Shown: positions 1-7,210 of the stretch, one piece after another
Numbering within the stretch: the stretch's first letter is position 1
Layout of the letters: each line of letters starts with the position of its first letter
NCBI GenBank assembly: GCA_020442965.1
Contig: JAGRJB010000165.1
Coordinates: 1-13,408, forward strand
From: Pseudomonadales bacterium
GTDB taxonomy: Bacteria; Pseudomonadota; Gammaproteobacteria; Steroidobacterales; Steroidobacteraceae
Direction of reading: 5' to 3'
DNA: 13,408 bases
Notes under the pieces: model-generated
The model's input: the letters and a program-made list of their open reading frames with translations, nothing else
Told to the model about the DNA's origin: nothing
Database searches by the model: none
Translations under genes and position numbers: made by a program

Positions 1-148
1 TACCAGCACCGAGTTCGCCATGTAGTTCAATCACGAAGGGCGCCGACGATAAATCTGGGCGGTGTCGCGCCAACATCGCACCGAGCGCCTCGGTCTCAGC
101 CTCCGAGGCGACATCCCAGCTCGCACTCGCACGAGCTGGTGGCGTCAT
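1..148 (-). CDS. tsaE: TsaE, tRNA t6A37 ATPase subunit (N-terminal part, cut by window edge)
   Basis: TsaE is the P-loop ATPase that works with TsaB, TsaC and TsaD in the cytoplasm to make N6-threonylcarbamoyladenosine at A37 of ANN-decoding tRNAs. Only the first 49 codons lie in the window. They end in a strand and glycine loop reading FVIELHGELGAG, which is the start of the TsaE Walker A motif; the Lys-Thr of the P-loop would be the next codons outside the window. The ATG at 148 shares its A with the last base of the nnr stop codon (TGA at 150-148), so tsaE is translated right after nnr. E. coli has the same nnr-tsaE order. The N-terminal 35 residues before the core strand are not distinctive. 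The call rests on a short fragment plus strong gene-order support. Confidence 0.88.
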   Translation of the reverse strand, partial: MTPPARASASWDVASEAETEALGAMLARHRPDLSSAPFVIELHGELGAG

Positions 149-1626
149 CAGCGATTGACGCTTGCGCGCAGCTCGCGCAGGACATCCCGCGCGATCAGAC
201 CACGCTGGCCTTCACGTGCAGCGATATCGCCCGCGATCGCATGCGCCAGCACGCCCACTCGCGCAGCACGGCCGACGTCTTTGCACTGGGCCAACACTGC
301 TGCAATGGTGCCAGTCAGTACGTCGCCCATACCGGCGGTCGCCATTCCCGGATTACCGCGTTCGCAAATCGAGCGCGCGCCTGCGCCCGCAATGAGCGTG
401 CCGGCGCCTTTGAGCACGGCAACGCCAGCGTACCGAGCTACCAACGCATCGACGGCCGCAATCCGATCGTCCTGCACGGGCTCGATTTGCAGGTCAAGCA
501 ATCGCGCCGCCTCGCCAGGGTGCGGAGTCAAAATCCAGTCTTCGCGTCGCAGCGGGCGCGACTCCGCCAACAGATTGAGCGCGTCCGCATCGACTACGAG
601 CGGCGCGGCGCAAGCAAATACGCGATCGCACAGCGCGCGCGCCCACTCTGTGCGGCCGAGCCCCGGCCCGATCGCGACAACGTCCGCGCGCTTGAGATGC
701 GACTCGAGGTCCGCGCCGCCGCCAATTGCGGCATAGATCAATTCGGGGCAATCGCTGACGACCGAAGCCAGATTCTCCGGTGCGCCGGCCACTGTCACGA
801 GCCCGGCGCCCGCCCGCAGCGCTGCCTCACCGGCAAGTCGCAGCGCACCCGGCATGCCCGCACCACCGCCCACGATCAGCACGCGACCGTACGTTCCCTT
901 GTGAGCGAGTCGCGCGCGCCGTGGCAGCGCCTCGGCGATGGCCGACTCTGTGAGGCGCGCTAGTCGCGGTTCAAACTCCGCGTGATCCGGCGCCTCGATT
1001 TCCAGATCGTCACAGGCAACGACGCCGGCGTGTTCCGGTCCGGAACCTAACAACAATCCTGTCTTCAACCCGATGAACGTCAAAGTCGCGTCGGCTCGCA
1101 CTGCAGTTGTCGGCACCTGTCCGGTGTCGGCATCGAGTCCCGAGGGAATATCGAGCGCAAAAACGGGCTTGAGCGTGGCGTTGATCACATCGACGGCGGC
1201 CTGCAGCGGGCCACGCAGCGTGCCGTTGAAGCCAATGCCTAACAATGCATCAACGATCACATCCGCATCGGCGAGCTGCTGCGCCGAAAAGGACTCGACC
1301 TCACCGGCGCTCGCGACGAGCTCGTCGTGCGCGCGCCGGGCATCGCCGTGCAGATCAGCGGGCGCCACCACCGCCAACACACGAACACCGAGGCCCGCGG
1401 CTCGCGCGAAACGCGCCAGCACATAGCCGTCACCGCCATTGTTGCCGCCACCGCAAACGATCACGATATCGAGCGCCGTCGGCCAGCGCGTTCGTAGCAC
1501 ACGCAGCGCCGCCTCGGCCGCCCGCTTCATGAGAACGAAGCTTGGCACCCCCAGTTCACGTATCGCGTAGGCTTCGAGCGCACGAACTTGTTGAGAACCG
1601 TAGACCGCGGTGGGAAGTGCCATCAT
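148..1626 (-). CDS. nnr: Bifunctional NAD(P)H-hydrate repair enzyme (epimerase + ADP-dependent dehydratase)
   Basis: Nnr repairs hydrated NADH/NADPH. The N-terminal YjeF_N domain epimerises R to S hydrates, and the C-terminal ribokinase-like domain dehydrates the S form using ADP. From the ATG at 1626 the product is 492 residues, the normal length for the fused enzyme. The N-terminal domain shows CGGGNNGGDGYVLAR (about residues 58-72) and DALLGIGFNGTLRGP (126-140). The C-terminal domain shows HKGTYGRVLIVGGG (242-255), GPGLG (320-324), the ILTPHPGEAARLL block (365-377) and the catalytic-loop sequence GNPGMATAGMGDVLTGT (424-440). Two adjacent ATG codons lie at 1626 and 1623, and either may be the start. 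A longer reading to 1674 would run into queG and has no support. The 3' end overlaps tsaE by one base. No clear Shine-Dalgarno sequence precedes the start; a minus-strand TATAAT only a few bases upstream hints at leaderless expression. Confidence 0.96.
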   Translation of the reverse strand: MMALPTAVYGSQQVRALEAYAIRELGVPSFVLMKRAAEAALRVLRTRWPTALDIVIVCGGGNNGGDGYVLARFARAAGLGVRVLAVVAPADLHGDARRAHDELVASAGEVESFSAQQLADADVIVDALLGIGFNGTLRGPLQAAVDVINATLKPVFALDIPSGLDADTGQVPTTAVRADATLTFIGLKTGLLLGSGPEHAGVVACDDLEIEAPDHAEFEPRLARLTESAIAEALPRRARLAHKGTYGRVLIVGGGAGMPGALRLAGEAALRAGAGLVTVAGAPENLASVVSDCPELIYAAIGGGADLESHLKRADVVAIGPGLGRTEWARALCDRVFACAAPLVVDADALNLLAESRPLRREDWILTPHPGEAARLLDLQIEPVQDDRIAAVDALVARYAGVAVLKGAGTLIAGAGARSICERGNPGMATAGMGDVLTGTIAAVLAQCKDVGRAARVGVLAHAIAGDIAAREGQRGLIARDVLRELRASVNR

Positions 1627-1629
1627 CGC

Positions 1630-1637
1630 ATTATACT
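1630..1637. promoter_or_regulatory. Overlapping divergent -10 boxes between nnr and queG
   Basis: On the minus strand TATAAT occupies 1635-1630, a perfect -10 hexamer for nnr. On the plus strand TATACT occupies 1632-1637, a 5/6 match for queG. Both share the central TATA bases. I see no good -35 hexamer at 16-18 bp on either side and no extended -10 TG. With normal spacing the queG start of transcription would be near 1644, giving a leader of about 12 nt. The nnr start would fall at or next to its ATG pair. This is inferred from sequence match alone. Confidence 0.5.
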
Positions 1638-1655
1638 GGCTACGGCAATCGACCC

Positions 1656-2765
1656 ATGGAAAATGCTGCTGCACAACTCACCACCGAACGGCTTGCCGAT
1701 CTACGCCGCCAGTTGCCCGTACTAGCAAACGCACACGGATTTACCGCGCTTGGTGTCGCGCAAGTAGCGCTGGCTCCTGACGCAGCGCGTCTCGAGCGCT
1801 GGCTCGCTGCCGGTCGTCACGGCGAGATGGGGTATATGTCACGTCACGGGACACGCCGCACCAGACCCGACGAGTTGATCCCCGGGACTGTGTCCGTTCT
1901 CAGTGTCCGCATGGATTACTGGCCCGCGCGCGCGCGCGCCGCGGACGAGGTGCTTGGCGACGCGACGCTCGGCTACGTTTCCCGCTACGCGTTGGGGCGT
2001 GACTACCATAAACTCATGCGCCGCGCGCTGCAGGCATTGGCCGATGACATCGCGACGCAAATCGGGCCGTTCGGCTACCGCTGCTTCGTGGACAGCGGAC
2101 CCGTGCTCGAAAAGGCGCTCGCGCGCAATGCCGGTCTCGGCTGGATCGGTAAGCACACCAACCTGATCGCGCGCGACGCGGGCTCCTGGTTCTTTCTCGG
2201 CGAGATGCTGACCGATTTGCCATTGGTAGCGGATGCGCCCGCGACCGCCCATTGCGGCAGCTGCAGCGCATGTATCCCCGCCTGTCCGACCGGGGCGATC
2301 GTGGCACCCTACCAACTCGACGCTCGTCGTTGCATTTCATATCTCACGATCGAGCTCGACGGCACCATTCCGATCGAATATCGCAAGGCGATCGGCAATC
2401 GGATCTATGGTTGCGACGACTGCCAGTTGGTGTGTCCCTGGAACAAGTTCGCGCGTGCAGCGGCTCATCCCGACTTTCGGTCGCGCCATGCGCTCGACGC
2501 GAGCCACTTGGCGACGTTATTCGGCTGGAATGCGGCCGATTTTGACGCCCGCATGCGCGGCTCCGCGATTTATCGCATCGGCTACGAACGTTGGTCGCGA
2601 AATATCGCGATCGCACTTGGCAATGCGCCCGTCACCGCCACGACGACTGCGGCGCTCGCGTCGCGCGCAACGGATCCGTCGCCCGTCGTACGTGAGCACG
2701 TTGCCTGGGCACTGGCGGAACAGCAGCGCAGCTTGCGGCGCTCAGAGCTGGATATTGTCGATTAG
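1656..2765 (+). CDS. queG: Epoxyqueuosine reductase QueG
   Basis: QueG is the cobalamin- and 4Fe-4S-dependent cytoplasmic enzyme that reduces epoxyqueuosine to queuosine at the wobble base of GUN-decoding tRNAs. From the ATG at 1656 it has 369 residues, typical of the family. An upstream in-frame start at 1542 lies inside nnr on the other strand and is unlikely. The core motif VDSGPVLEKALARNAGLGWIGK spans about residues 145-166 and includes D146, the likely catalytic acid. Two ferredoxin-like iron-sulphur motifs follow: C200-x2-C203-x2-C206-x3-C210-P, then C253-x2-C256-x3-C260-P, with C226 between them. The C-terminus (VREHVAWALAEQ) looks like the helical-repeat tail of the family. The gene is divergent from nnr, as in E. 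coli, and its last 24 bp overlap the 3' end of panC on the opposite strand. Confidence 0.96.
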   Translation: MENAAAQLTTERLADLRRQLPVLANAHGFTALGVAQVALAPDAARLERWLAAGRHGEMGYMSRHGTRRTRPDELIPGTVSVLSVRMDYWPARARAADEVLGDATLGYVSRYALGRDYHKLMRRALQALADDIATQIGPFGYRCFVDSGPVLEKALARNAGLGWIGKHTNLIARDAGSWFFLGEMLTDLPLVADAPATAHCGSCSACIPACPTGAIVAPYQLDARRCISYLTIELDGTIPIEYRKAIGNRIYGCDDCQLVCPWNKFARAAAHPDFRSRHALDASHLATLFGWNAADFDARMRGSAIYRIGYERWSRNIAIALGNAPVTATTTAALASRATDPSPVVREHVAWALAEQQRSLRRSELDIVD

Positions 2766-3584
2766 CCGCGCGCGGCCGAGGCGCGCCGCCGCGAGGATGA
2801 CCAGTTCGTGAGCGCCCGGCCGCGGTGCATCGAGCGTCAGGCGATCACGTACGCAGAAATAGTCGACCGTGAATCCGGCTGCTTCGAGCGCCCGCGCGCC
2901 CAGCGCGTCGAGTCGGGCAAAATCGCGTGCGCCGGCGAGCAACGCATCGCGAGCGCGCGTCAGCTCACGGTAGATGATCGGCGCGATACGGCGCTCTTCA
3001 GCGGTCAGGTACTGATTCCGCGAGCTCATCGCGAGCCCATCGGATTCGCGCACCGTCGGCGCACCGACTATGCGAACGGGCAAACACAGATCGGCCGTCA
3101 TGCGTCGGATAACCACTAACTGCTGAAAGTCCTTCTCGCCGAAGATGGCGACGTCGGGAGTGACGATATTGAACAATTTCGCCACCACAGTCGCCACGCC
3201 CTGGAAGTGACCAGGCCTGAACTTGCCACACAGGATTTCGGAGATGCCCGGCACCTCGACGCGTGCCGCAAGGTCGGCGCCGTTGGGGTACATCTCGGCC
3301 ACGTCGGGCGTGAACATGAGATCACAGCCTGCCGCAGCCAGCATGCCCGTGTCGCGTTGCGGCGTCCGAGGATAGTGATTGAAGTCCTCGTTGGGACCAA
3401 ATTGCATCGGGTTCACGAAAATGCTCGCGACAAATCGCTCGCCGTGCTGCTTGGCGGCTTCGAGCAAGCTGACATGCCCGGCGTGCAGATTACCCATCGT
3501 CGGCACAAACACGACACGTTCGCCATGCTTGCGCCAAGCGGCAACCTGCACGCGCACCGCGTGGATTGTCACGGCTGTTTGCAT
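2742..3584 (-). CDS. panC: Pantothenate synthetase (pantoate--beta-alanine ligase)
   Basis: PanC joins pantoate and beta-alanine with ATP, through a pantoyl-adenylate, to make pantothenate for coenzyme A synthesis. The ATG at 3584 gives 280 residues, the standard length; an open frame further upstream runs through panB and is not coding. Motifs in order are PTMGNLHAGH (28-37, the HxGH nucleotidyl-transferase signature), NPMQFGPNEDF (58-68), FGEKDFQQL (148-156) and MSSRN (186-190). The C-terminus ends RLIDNIQL, as in many PanC proteins. It lies 8 bp after the panB stop and is the last gene of the operon. I see no panD next to it, so the beta-alanine supply must be encoded elsewhere. The final seven codons overlap the last seven sense codons of queG. 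Confidence 0.97.
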   Translation of the reverse strand: MQTAVTIHAVRVQVAAWRKHGERVVFVPTMGNLHAGHVSLLEAAKQHGERFVASIFVNPMQFGPNEDFNHYPRTPQRDTGMLAAAGCDLMFTPDVAEMYPNGADLAARVEVPGISEILCGKFRPGHFQGVATVVAKLFNIVTPDVAIFGEKDFQQLVVIRRMTADLCLPVRIVGAPTVRESDGLAMSSRNQYLTAEERRIAPIIYRELTRARDALLAGARDFARLDALGARALEAAGFTVDYFCVRDRLTLDAPRPGAHELVILAAARLGRARLIDNIQL

Positions 3585-3592
3585 CGTTCGAT

Positions 3593-4420
3593 TCAGAAAC
3601 AGTGCTCGGGCGCAGGATAGGTCCGATCTTTCACGGCGCGCACGTAGCGCTGCAGCGCGTCGAGATTGGAGCTGGCACCGTCCATGAAGTTCCGCACAAA
3701 GCGCGGCTTGCGTCCGGTTGTTATATCGAGCACGTCGTACAATACGAGGATCTGGCCGTCGGTATCTGGCCCGGCGCCAATCCCGATCACCGGCACCGCC
3801 AGGGCCTGCGTAATGCGCGCGCCCAGATCGCTGGGAATGCACTCTAACAAGATGATATCAGCGCCGGCCGCCTCCAGCGATTTGGCGTTCGACAACATCT
3901 GCGTCGCGGCATCCACGGCGCGCCCCTGCACACGAAAGCCACCGGTCTTGTGTACCGACTGCGGCTTGAGTCCAAGGTGTGCGCAGACGGCGATATCGTG
4001 GCTGGCAAGAAATTCGACGATTTCGAACTGCCCCGAACCGCTTTCCAGTTTCACGATTTCCGCGCCCCCCTCCTGCATCAAGCGAACTGAATTGGCGAGC
4101 GCGATCTCCTTGGTTGGAAAGCTGGCAAACGGCAAATCGGCCATCAGTAGCGGCCGGTGAATACCGCGCGCCGTGGCCCGACAGTGGTACACCATTTCGT
4201 CCATGGTAACCGGCACAGTCGTGTCATGCCCTTGCAACACCATACCGAGAGAGTCGCCCACCAGCACGACGTCCGCTCCAGCGGCGTCGACGAGCACACC
4301 GAAGCTCGCGTCGTAGCAGGTGATGCTCGCGATTTTCTCACCGTCGCGCTTCATTTTGTCGAGCGTGGCGAGCGAGACGGGCGGGCGGGTTGAATCGCGC
4401 AGTTCGAGGTGTGTGTACAT
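3593..4420 (-). CDS. panB: 3-methyl-2-oxobutanoate hydroxymethyltransferase (ketopantoate synthase)
   Basis: PanB transfers a hydroxymethyl group from 5,10-methylene-tetrahydrofolate to alpha-ketoisovalerate, the first step of pantothenate synthesis. The 275 residues run from an ATG at 4420, one base after the upstream kinase stop codon. Visible motifs are ITCYDASFG (33-41), VLVGDSLGMVLQGHDTT (52-68, where D56 is a metal ligand), ADLPFASF (94-101), KLESG (124-128), LLECIP (191-196, with E193 at the catalytic-base position) and VIGIGAGPDTDGQILV (211-226). Its use of a folate cofactor fits with folK lying two genes upstream. PanC follows after 8 bp. Confidence 0.97.
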   Translation of the reverse strand: MYTHLELRDSTRPPVSLATLDKMKRDGEKIASITCYDASFGVLVDAAGADVVLVGDSLGMVLQGHDTTVPVTMDEMVYHCRATARGIHRPLLMADLPFASFPTKEIALANSVRLMQEGGAEIVKLESGSGQFEIVEFLASHDIAVCAHLGLKPQSVHKTGGFRVQGRAVDAATQMLSNAKSLEAAGADIILLECIPSDLGARITQALAVPVIGIGAGPDTDGQILVLYDVLDITTGRKPRFVRNFMDGASSNLDALQRYVRAVKDRTYPAPEHCF

Positions 4421-4421
4421 A

Positions 4422-5114
4422 TCAGTTGTGCTCGAGTTCGGTGCTCTTCAGTGGATTGTAATAAAGCTTGCCGTGCCGCATGCGCTGGATCGCGGCAACC
4501 AGCTCAGCATAGTCACGATCATTGTGAATCGGGTCGATCGTCGCGGCGTTGACGATCAGCAGCGGCGAGCGATCGTAGCGGTGAAAGAACCGGGCGTACG
4601 CTTCATTCAGACGCTCGAGGTAGGAACGATCGATCGGCGCTTCGTAACCAATACGGCGCTTTGCAATCCGCTCCATCAGGACGCTCACCGGCGCCTGTAG
4701 ATAGACCACCAGATCAGGCCTCGGCGGCTCGATCGCCAGTCGCTCGTGCACCTGTTCATAGAGCGCAAATTCCGCCTCGTCGAGCGTCAACCGGGCGAAC
4801 AAGCGATCCTTGTCGAGCAGGTAGTCTGCAACGCGCACCGGCGCAAATAAATCCGCCTGTTTGAGCGCCCCCAGTTGCTCGGCGCGCTGGAACAGGAAGA
4901 ACAGCTGTGCGGGGAACGCGCCCGCGCGCGGATTGCGATAGAAGCGCTCGAGAAACGGGTTTTCCTCGGCGCGCTCGGCGATGAGATCGGCTGACAGAGT
5001 TTCGGCCAGGCGCCGCGCGAGACTCGTCTTGCCGACGCCGATCGGTCCTTCGACGACGATGAAGCGCTGCGCCCCGGCAGGATTGTCTCCCGCTCTGTCC
5101 TCTGGTGCGATCAC
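4422..5114 (-). CDS. Deoxynucleoside kinase (deoxyadenosine/deoxyguanosine kinase-like)
   Basis: This is a member of the deoxynucleoside kinase family, which phosphorylates salvaged deoxynucleosides with ATP in the cytoplasm. The 230 residues contain the P-loop GPIGVGKTS (23-31), ERAEENPFLERFY (47-59), QLFFLFQRAEQ (70-80), a D103-R104 pair in LLDKDRLFA and the basic lid segment RIAKRRIGYEAPID (149-162). The start is GTG at 5114. It is the only start close to the P-loop, and its GTGA overlaps the folK stop by 4 bp, which suggests translational coupling. E. coli lacks a homologue of this family. The substrate (dA, dG or dC) cannot be read from sequence with confidence. Its place between folK and panB shows co-expression but not a shared pathway. 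Confidence 0.88.
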   Translation of the reverse strand: MIAPEDRAGDNPAGAQRFIVVEGPIGVGKTSLARRLAETLSADLIAERAEENPFLERFYRNPRAGAFPAQLFFLFQRAEQLGALKQADLFAPVRVADYLLDKDRLFARLTLDEAEFALYEQVHERLAIEPPRPDLVVYLQAPVSVLMERIAKRRIGYEAPIDRSYLERLNEAYARFFHRYDRSPLLIVNAATIDPIHNDRDYAELVAAIQRMRHGKLYYNPLKSTELEHN

Positions 5115-5638
5115 GCAACCGCAGCTGTTTCGCAGTGAATTTGAATGCCGCGGTTCGTAACTCGCCCGAGTAAGTCGCTCACTCTACCAAGCTCGACGAT
5201 ATCGAGCTGCGGCGCAATCTCGCCGAGCGGGAACAGAACGAAATCACGTTCAGCTATACCCGGGTGGGGCAATATCAGGTCTGTGGCAGCGCGCCGCTCG
5301 CGACCGAACACGAGCAAATCGAGATCGATGACACGCGGACCCCAACGCTCGCGCGATGACGAGCGCCCCAGCGCGGACTCGAGCGCGCGCAATTCGCGCA
5401 ACAGCGCCTCAGGCGTCAATTGTGTCAGCATGCCGAGCGCGGCATTGACAAAATCGCCCTGCTCGATCGGACCGAATGGCCGGCTCACGTAGAGCCGCGA
5501 GTAACTAACCACCAGCGATTGCGGCACGCGCGCACAAGCGGCCATCGCGCCGAGCACCTGCGCCACAGGATCATCGAGGTTGCTACCCACACCAATGTAC
5601 GCCGGTGACCAGCGCGCGGCGAGCGCACTCGCGATCAT
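5111..5638 (-). CDS. folK: HPPK, folate biosynthesis pyrophosphokinase
   Basis: FolK (6-hydroxymethyl-7,8-dihydropterin pyrophosphokinase) transfers pyrophosphate from ATP to hydroxymethyl-dihydropterin, the step before dihydropteroate synthase. From the ATG at 5638 there are 175 residues. The motifs are YIGVGSNLDDP (14-24), SRPFGPIEQGDFVNAA (52-67), RERWGPRVIDLDLLVFG (96-112), with D105 and D107 at the two Mg-binding aspartates, and LPHPGIAERDFVLFPLGEIAP (123-143). The start ATGA overlaps the pcnB stop by 4 bp. A longer frame to 5797 runs inside pcnB and lacks family similarity. The order pcnB-folK is the same as in E. coli. Confidence 0.96.
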   Translation of the reverse strand: MIASALAARWSPAYIGVGSNLDDPVAQVLGAMAACARVPQSLVVSYSRLYVSRPFGPIEQGDFVNAALGMLTQLTPEALLRELRALESALGRSSSRERWGPRVIDLDLLVFGRERRAATDLILPHPGIAERDFVLFPLGEIAPQLDIVELGRVSDLLGRVTNRGIQIHCETAAVA

Positions 5639-7110
5639 GCCGGGCGCGACGGCCGACGACGACGGCGTCCACCGCGCGATCGGCTCGGGCGCGGCGCCGA
5701 GCCGTCGTGCGAACCGGCGTTGCCGCCAGGAACCGCAGCGAGTGAGTCGGCCATTTTCTCTCGATCTGCCTGCGAAACTTCCTGCAACACGGTCCACCAG
5801 TGCGCAACGTCGCCAGCGGCCAGCCCAAACTCAGCGCGCAGCAGCAAAAGGTCGTACGCTGCGCGGAAACGCGGTTGTTCGAGCAGACGCAACGCACGCC
5901 GGCCGCGAGGCTGCTCGAGGCGCGGTTGCGCGGCGAACATTTCCCGCACACCCAGCGAGAAACGCTTCGGTACGGCAATTCGACTCTGGGCGTCGCGCGC
6001 GGCGCGATCCACGGCATCGACAATCGTCCCGATGTCCTGCCAGCGGTCGCGCGGCTGCCTTTCGATCAGATTGGCGATGGGCCCGTACAGCAGCAGCGAA
6101 AACAGAAAGGTCGGCGTAACCGGCCGCCCGGCCACGACTCGCGCATCGGTGTTCTCGAGCCCCTTCTGCAGCATGCGGGCAACACTCGAGTCCGCATTCT
6201 GGTCGAGATAACGCGCGACAGTCGGTAGTAATTCGCCTAGCAAACCCCACTCGCGTAGTACGTTCAGGCTGCGTGCACCATGACCCGACAGAAACAGCTT
6301 GAGAGTCTCATCGAACAGGCGCGCCGGCGGTACGCCAGCTAACAAATGACGCAGCTCCGCGATCGGCGCCGCCGTGGCCGAATCGAGCGTGAAGCCGAGC
6401 TTTGCCTGGAATCTTGCGGCCCGCAGCATACGCACTGGATCTTCGCGGAAGCGCGTGGCCGGATCGCCGATCAGCCGCAGCTGCCGTGCTTCGATATCCT
6501 CAAAGCCGCCGACATAGTCCCAGACGGAGAAATCGGCGATGTTGTAATAGAGTGCATTCGCGGTGAAATCGCGCCGCCAGACGTCCTCGTCGATCGAGCC
6601 GTAAACATTGTCGCGCAGCAGTCGGCCGCTGTGGTCGGTCACTCGATCCGGATTGCCACTCGGGGCCAGGCGCGCGTCATCCCCTTCATCCAGCTCTGGC
6701 GCAGACAGCTCCTCGTCGCTGCCATCGTCGCTGGAATCCTCGTCATCCAGCGCTTCGTCGCCGTTGGTCGGATCATCGCCAGCTTCCGGCGCCGACGTGG
6801 CCCTGAAGGTCGCCACCTCGATGATCTCGCGACCGAAGAACACATGCGCCAGCCGAAAGCGTCGCCCGACGAGCCGACAGTTGCGAAATACTCTGCGAAC
6901 CTCCTCCGGCAGCGCGCTGGTTGCGATATCGAAGTCTTTGGGCGTAAGCCCCAACATCAGATCGCGCACGCAGCCGCCCACCAGGAAGGCCTCGAACCCC
7001 GCGTCGCGCAGGCGATAGAGCACCTTGAGCGCGTTCGGCGAGACTGCCGCGCGTGAGATGGAATGCTGGTCCCGGGGGATGATTCGTGCCAGCGGTGCTG
7101 GCGGCGCCAT
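5635..7110 (-). CDS. pcnB: Poly(A) polymerase I with an acidic insertion
   Basis: PcnB adds poly(A) tails to RNA 3' ends and so promotes their decay. It belongs to the class II nucleotidyltransferases, like CCA-adding enzymes. From the ATG at 7110 it has 491 residues. Motifs are FLVGGCVRDLMLG (42-54), KDFDIATSALPEEV (58-71, with catalytic D59 and D61), LLRDNVYGSIDEDVWRRDFTANALYY (164-189) and DPVRMLRAARFQAKLGF in the neck. The C-terminus is the basic tail SRSRGGRRRRRPSRPA, as in other gammaproteobacterial PcnB. A TTG at 7134 is an alternative start adding 8 residues; neither start has a strong ribosome-binding site. Compared with E. coli, about 40 extra residues lie between TFR and LLRDN, and these include a highly acidic run at residues 109-145. 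It heads the pcnB-folK-kinase-panB-panC operon. Confidence 0.95.
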   Translation of the reverse strand: MAPPAPLARIIPRDQHSISRAAVSPNALKVLYRLRDAGFEAFLVGGCVRDLMLGLTPKDFDIATSALPEEVRRVFRNCRLVGRRFRLAHVFFGREIIEVATFRATSAPEAGDDPTNGDEALDDEDSSDDGSDEELSAPELDEGDDARLAPSGNPDRVTDHSGRLLRDNVYGSIDEDVWRRDFTANALYYNIADFSVWDYVGGFEDIEARQLRLIGDPATRFREDPVRMLRAARFQAKLGFTLDSATAAPIAELRHLLAGVPPARLFDETLKLFLSGHGARSLNVLREWGLLGELLPTVARYLDQNADSSVARMLQKGLENTDARVVAGRPVTPTFLFSLLLYGPIANLIERQPRDRWQDIGTIVDAVDRAARDAQSRIAVPKRFSLGVREMFAAQPRLEQPRGRRALRLLEQPRFRAAYDLLLLRAEFGLAAGDVAHWWTVLQEVSQADREKMADSLAAVPGGNAGSHDGSAPRPSRSRGGRRRRRPSRPA

Positions 7111-7149
7111 GTCCGGCGCGAGGACTTCGTTCAAACTTGACTGTTCCGC

Positions 7150-7177
7150 TTGAGCTCGGGGAGGCGGCCTCTATAAT
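7150..7177 (+). promoter_or_regulatory. Sigma70-type promoter of tRNA-Glu
   Basis: A perfect -10 box TATAAT lies at 7172-7177, with TTGAGC (4/6 match to TTGACA) at 7150-7155 and a 16-bp spacer. It is followed by a GC-rich stretch (ACCGCGC) at the discriminator position, as is usual for stable-RNA promoters under growth-rate or stringent control. Transcription would start near 7184, about 27 nt before the mature tRNA. A minus-strand TATTAT (7178-7173) overlaps it and may serve the divergent pcnB operon. Confidence 0.65.
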
Positions 7178-7210
7178 ACCGCGCTCTGGCAACGGCCATC
7201 GATTTCTCAA

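Noticed and set aside
139..963. Long plus-strand open frame of 274 codons opposite nnr
   Set aside because: It lies wholly antisense to well-supported nnr motifs, has low-complexity Arg/Ala-rich composition and resembles no family. Such shadow frames are expected in GC-rich DNA.
1925..1937. Run of alternating CG (13 bp) inside queG, a possible Z-DNA or slippage site
   Set aside because: It encodes an in-frame Ala-Arg-Ala-Arg stretch in a variable region and is expected in GC-rich coding DNA.
234..2615. Several GCGATCGC octamers, as in the HIP1 repeat of cyanobacteria
   Set aside because: Only a few copies are visible, all in coding sequence, and the gene content is gammaproteobacterial. No evidence of real over-representation.
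3207..4160. Plus-strand open frames opposite panC and panB
   Set aside because: They are antisense to conserved enzymes, lack ribosome-binding sites and give no recognisable domain.
6346..7056. Plus-strand open frame of 236 codons opposite pcnB
   Set aside because: The opposite strand carries all PcnB motifs in order. The acidic insertion on that strand explains the odd Ser-rich and Ile/Val-rich shadows here.
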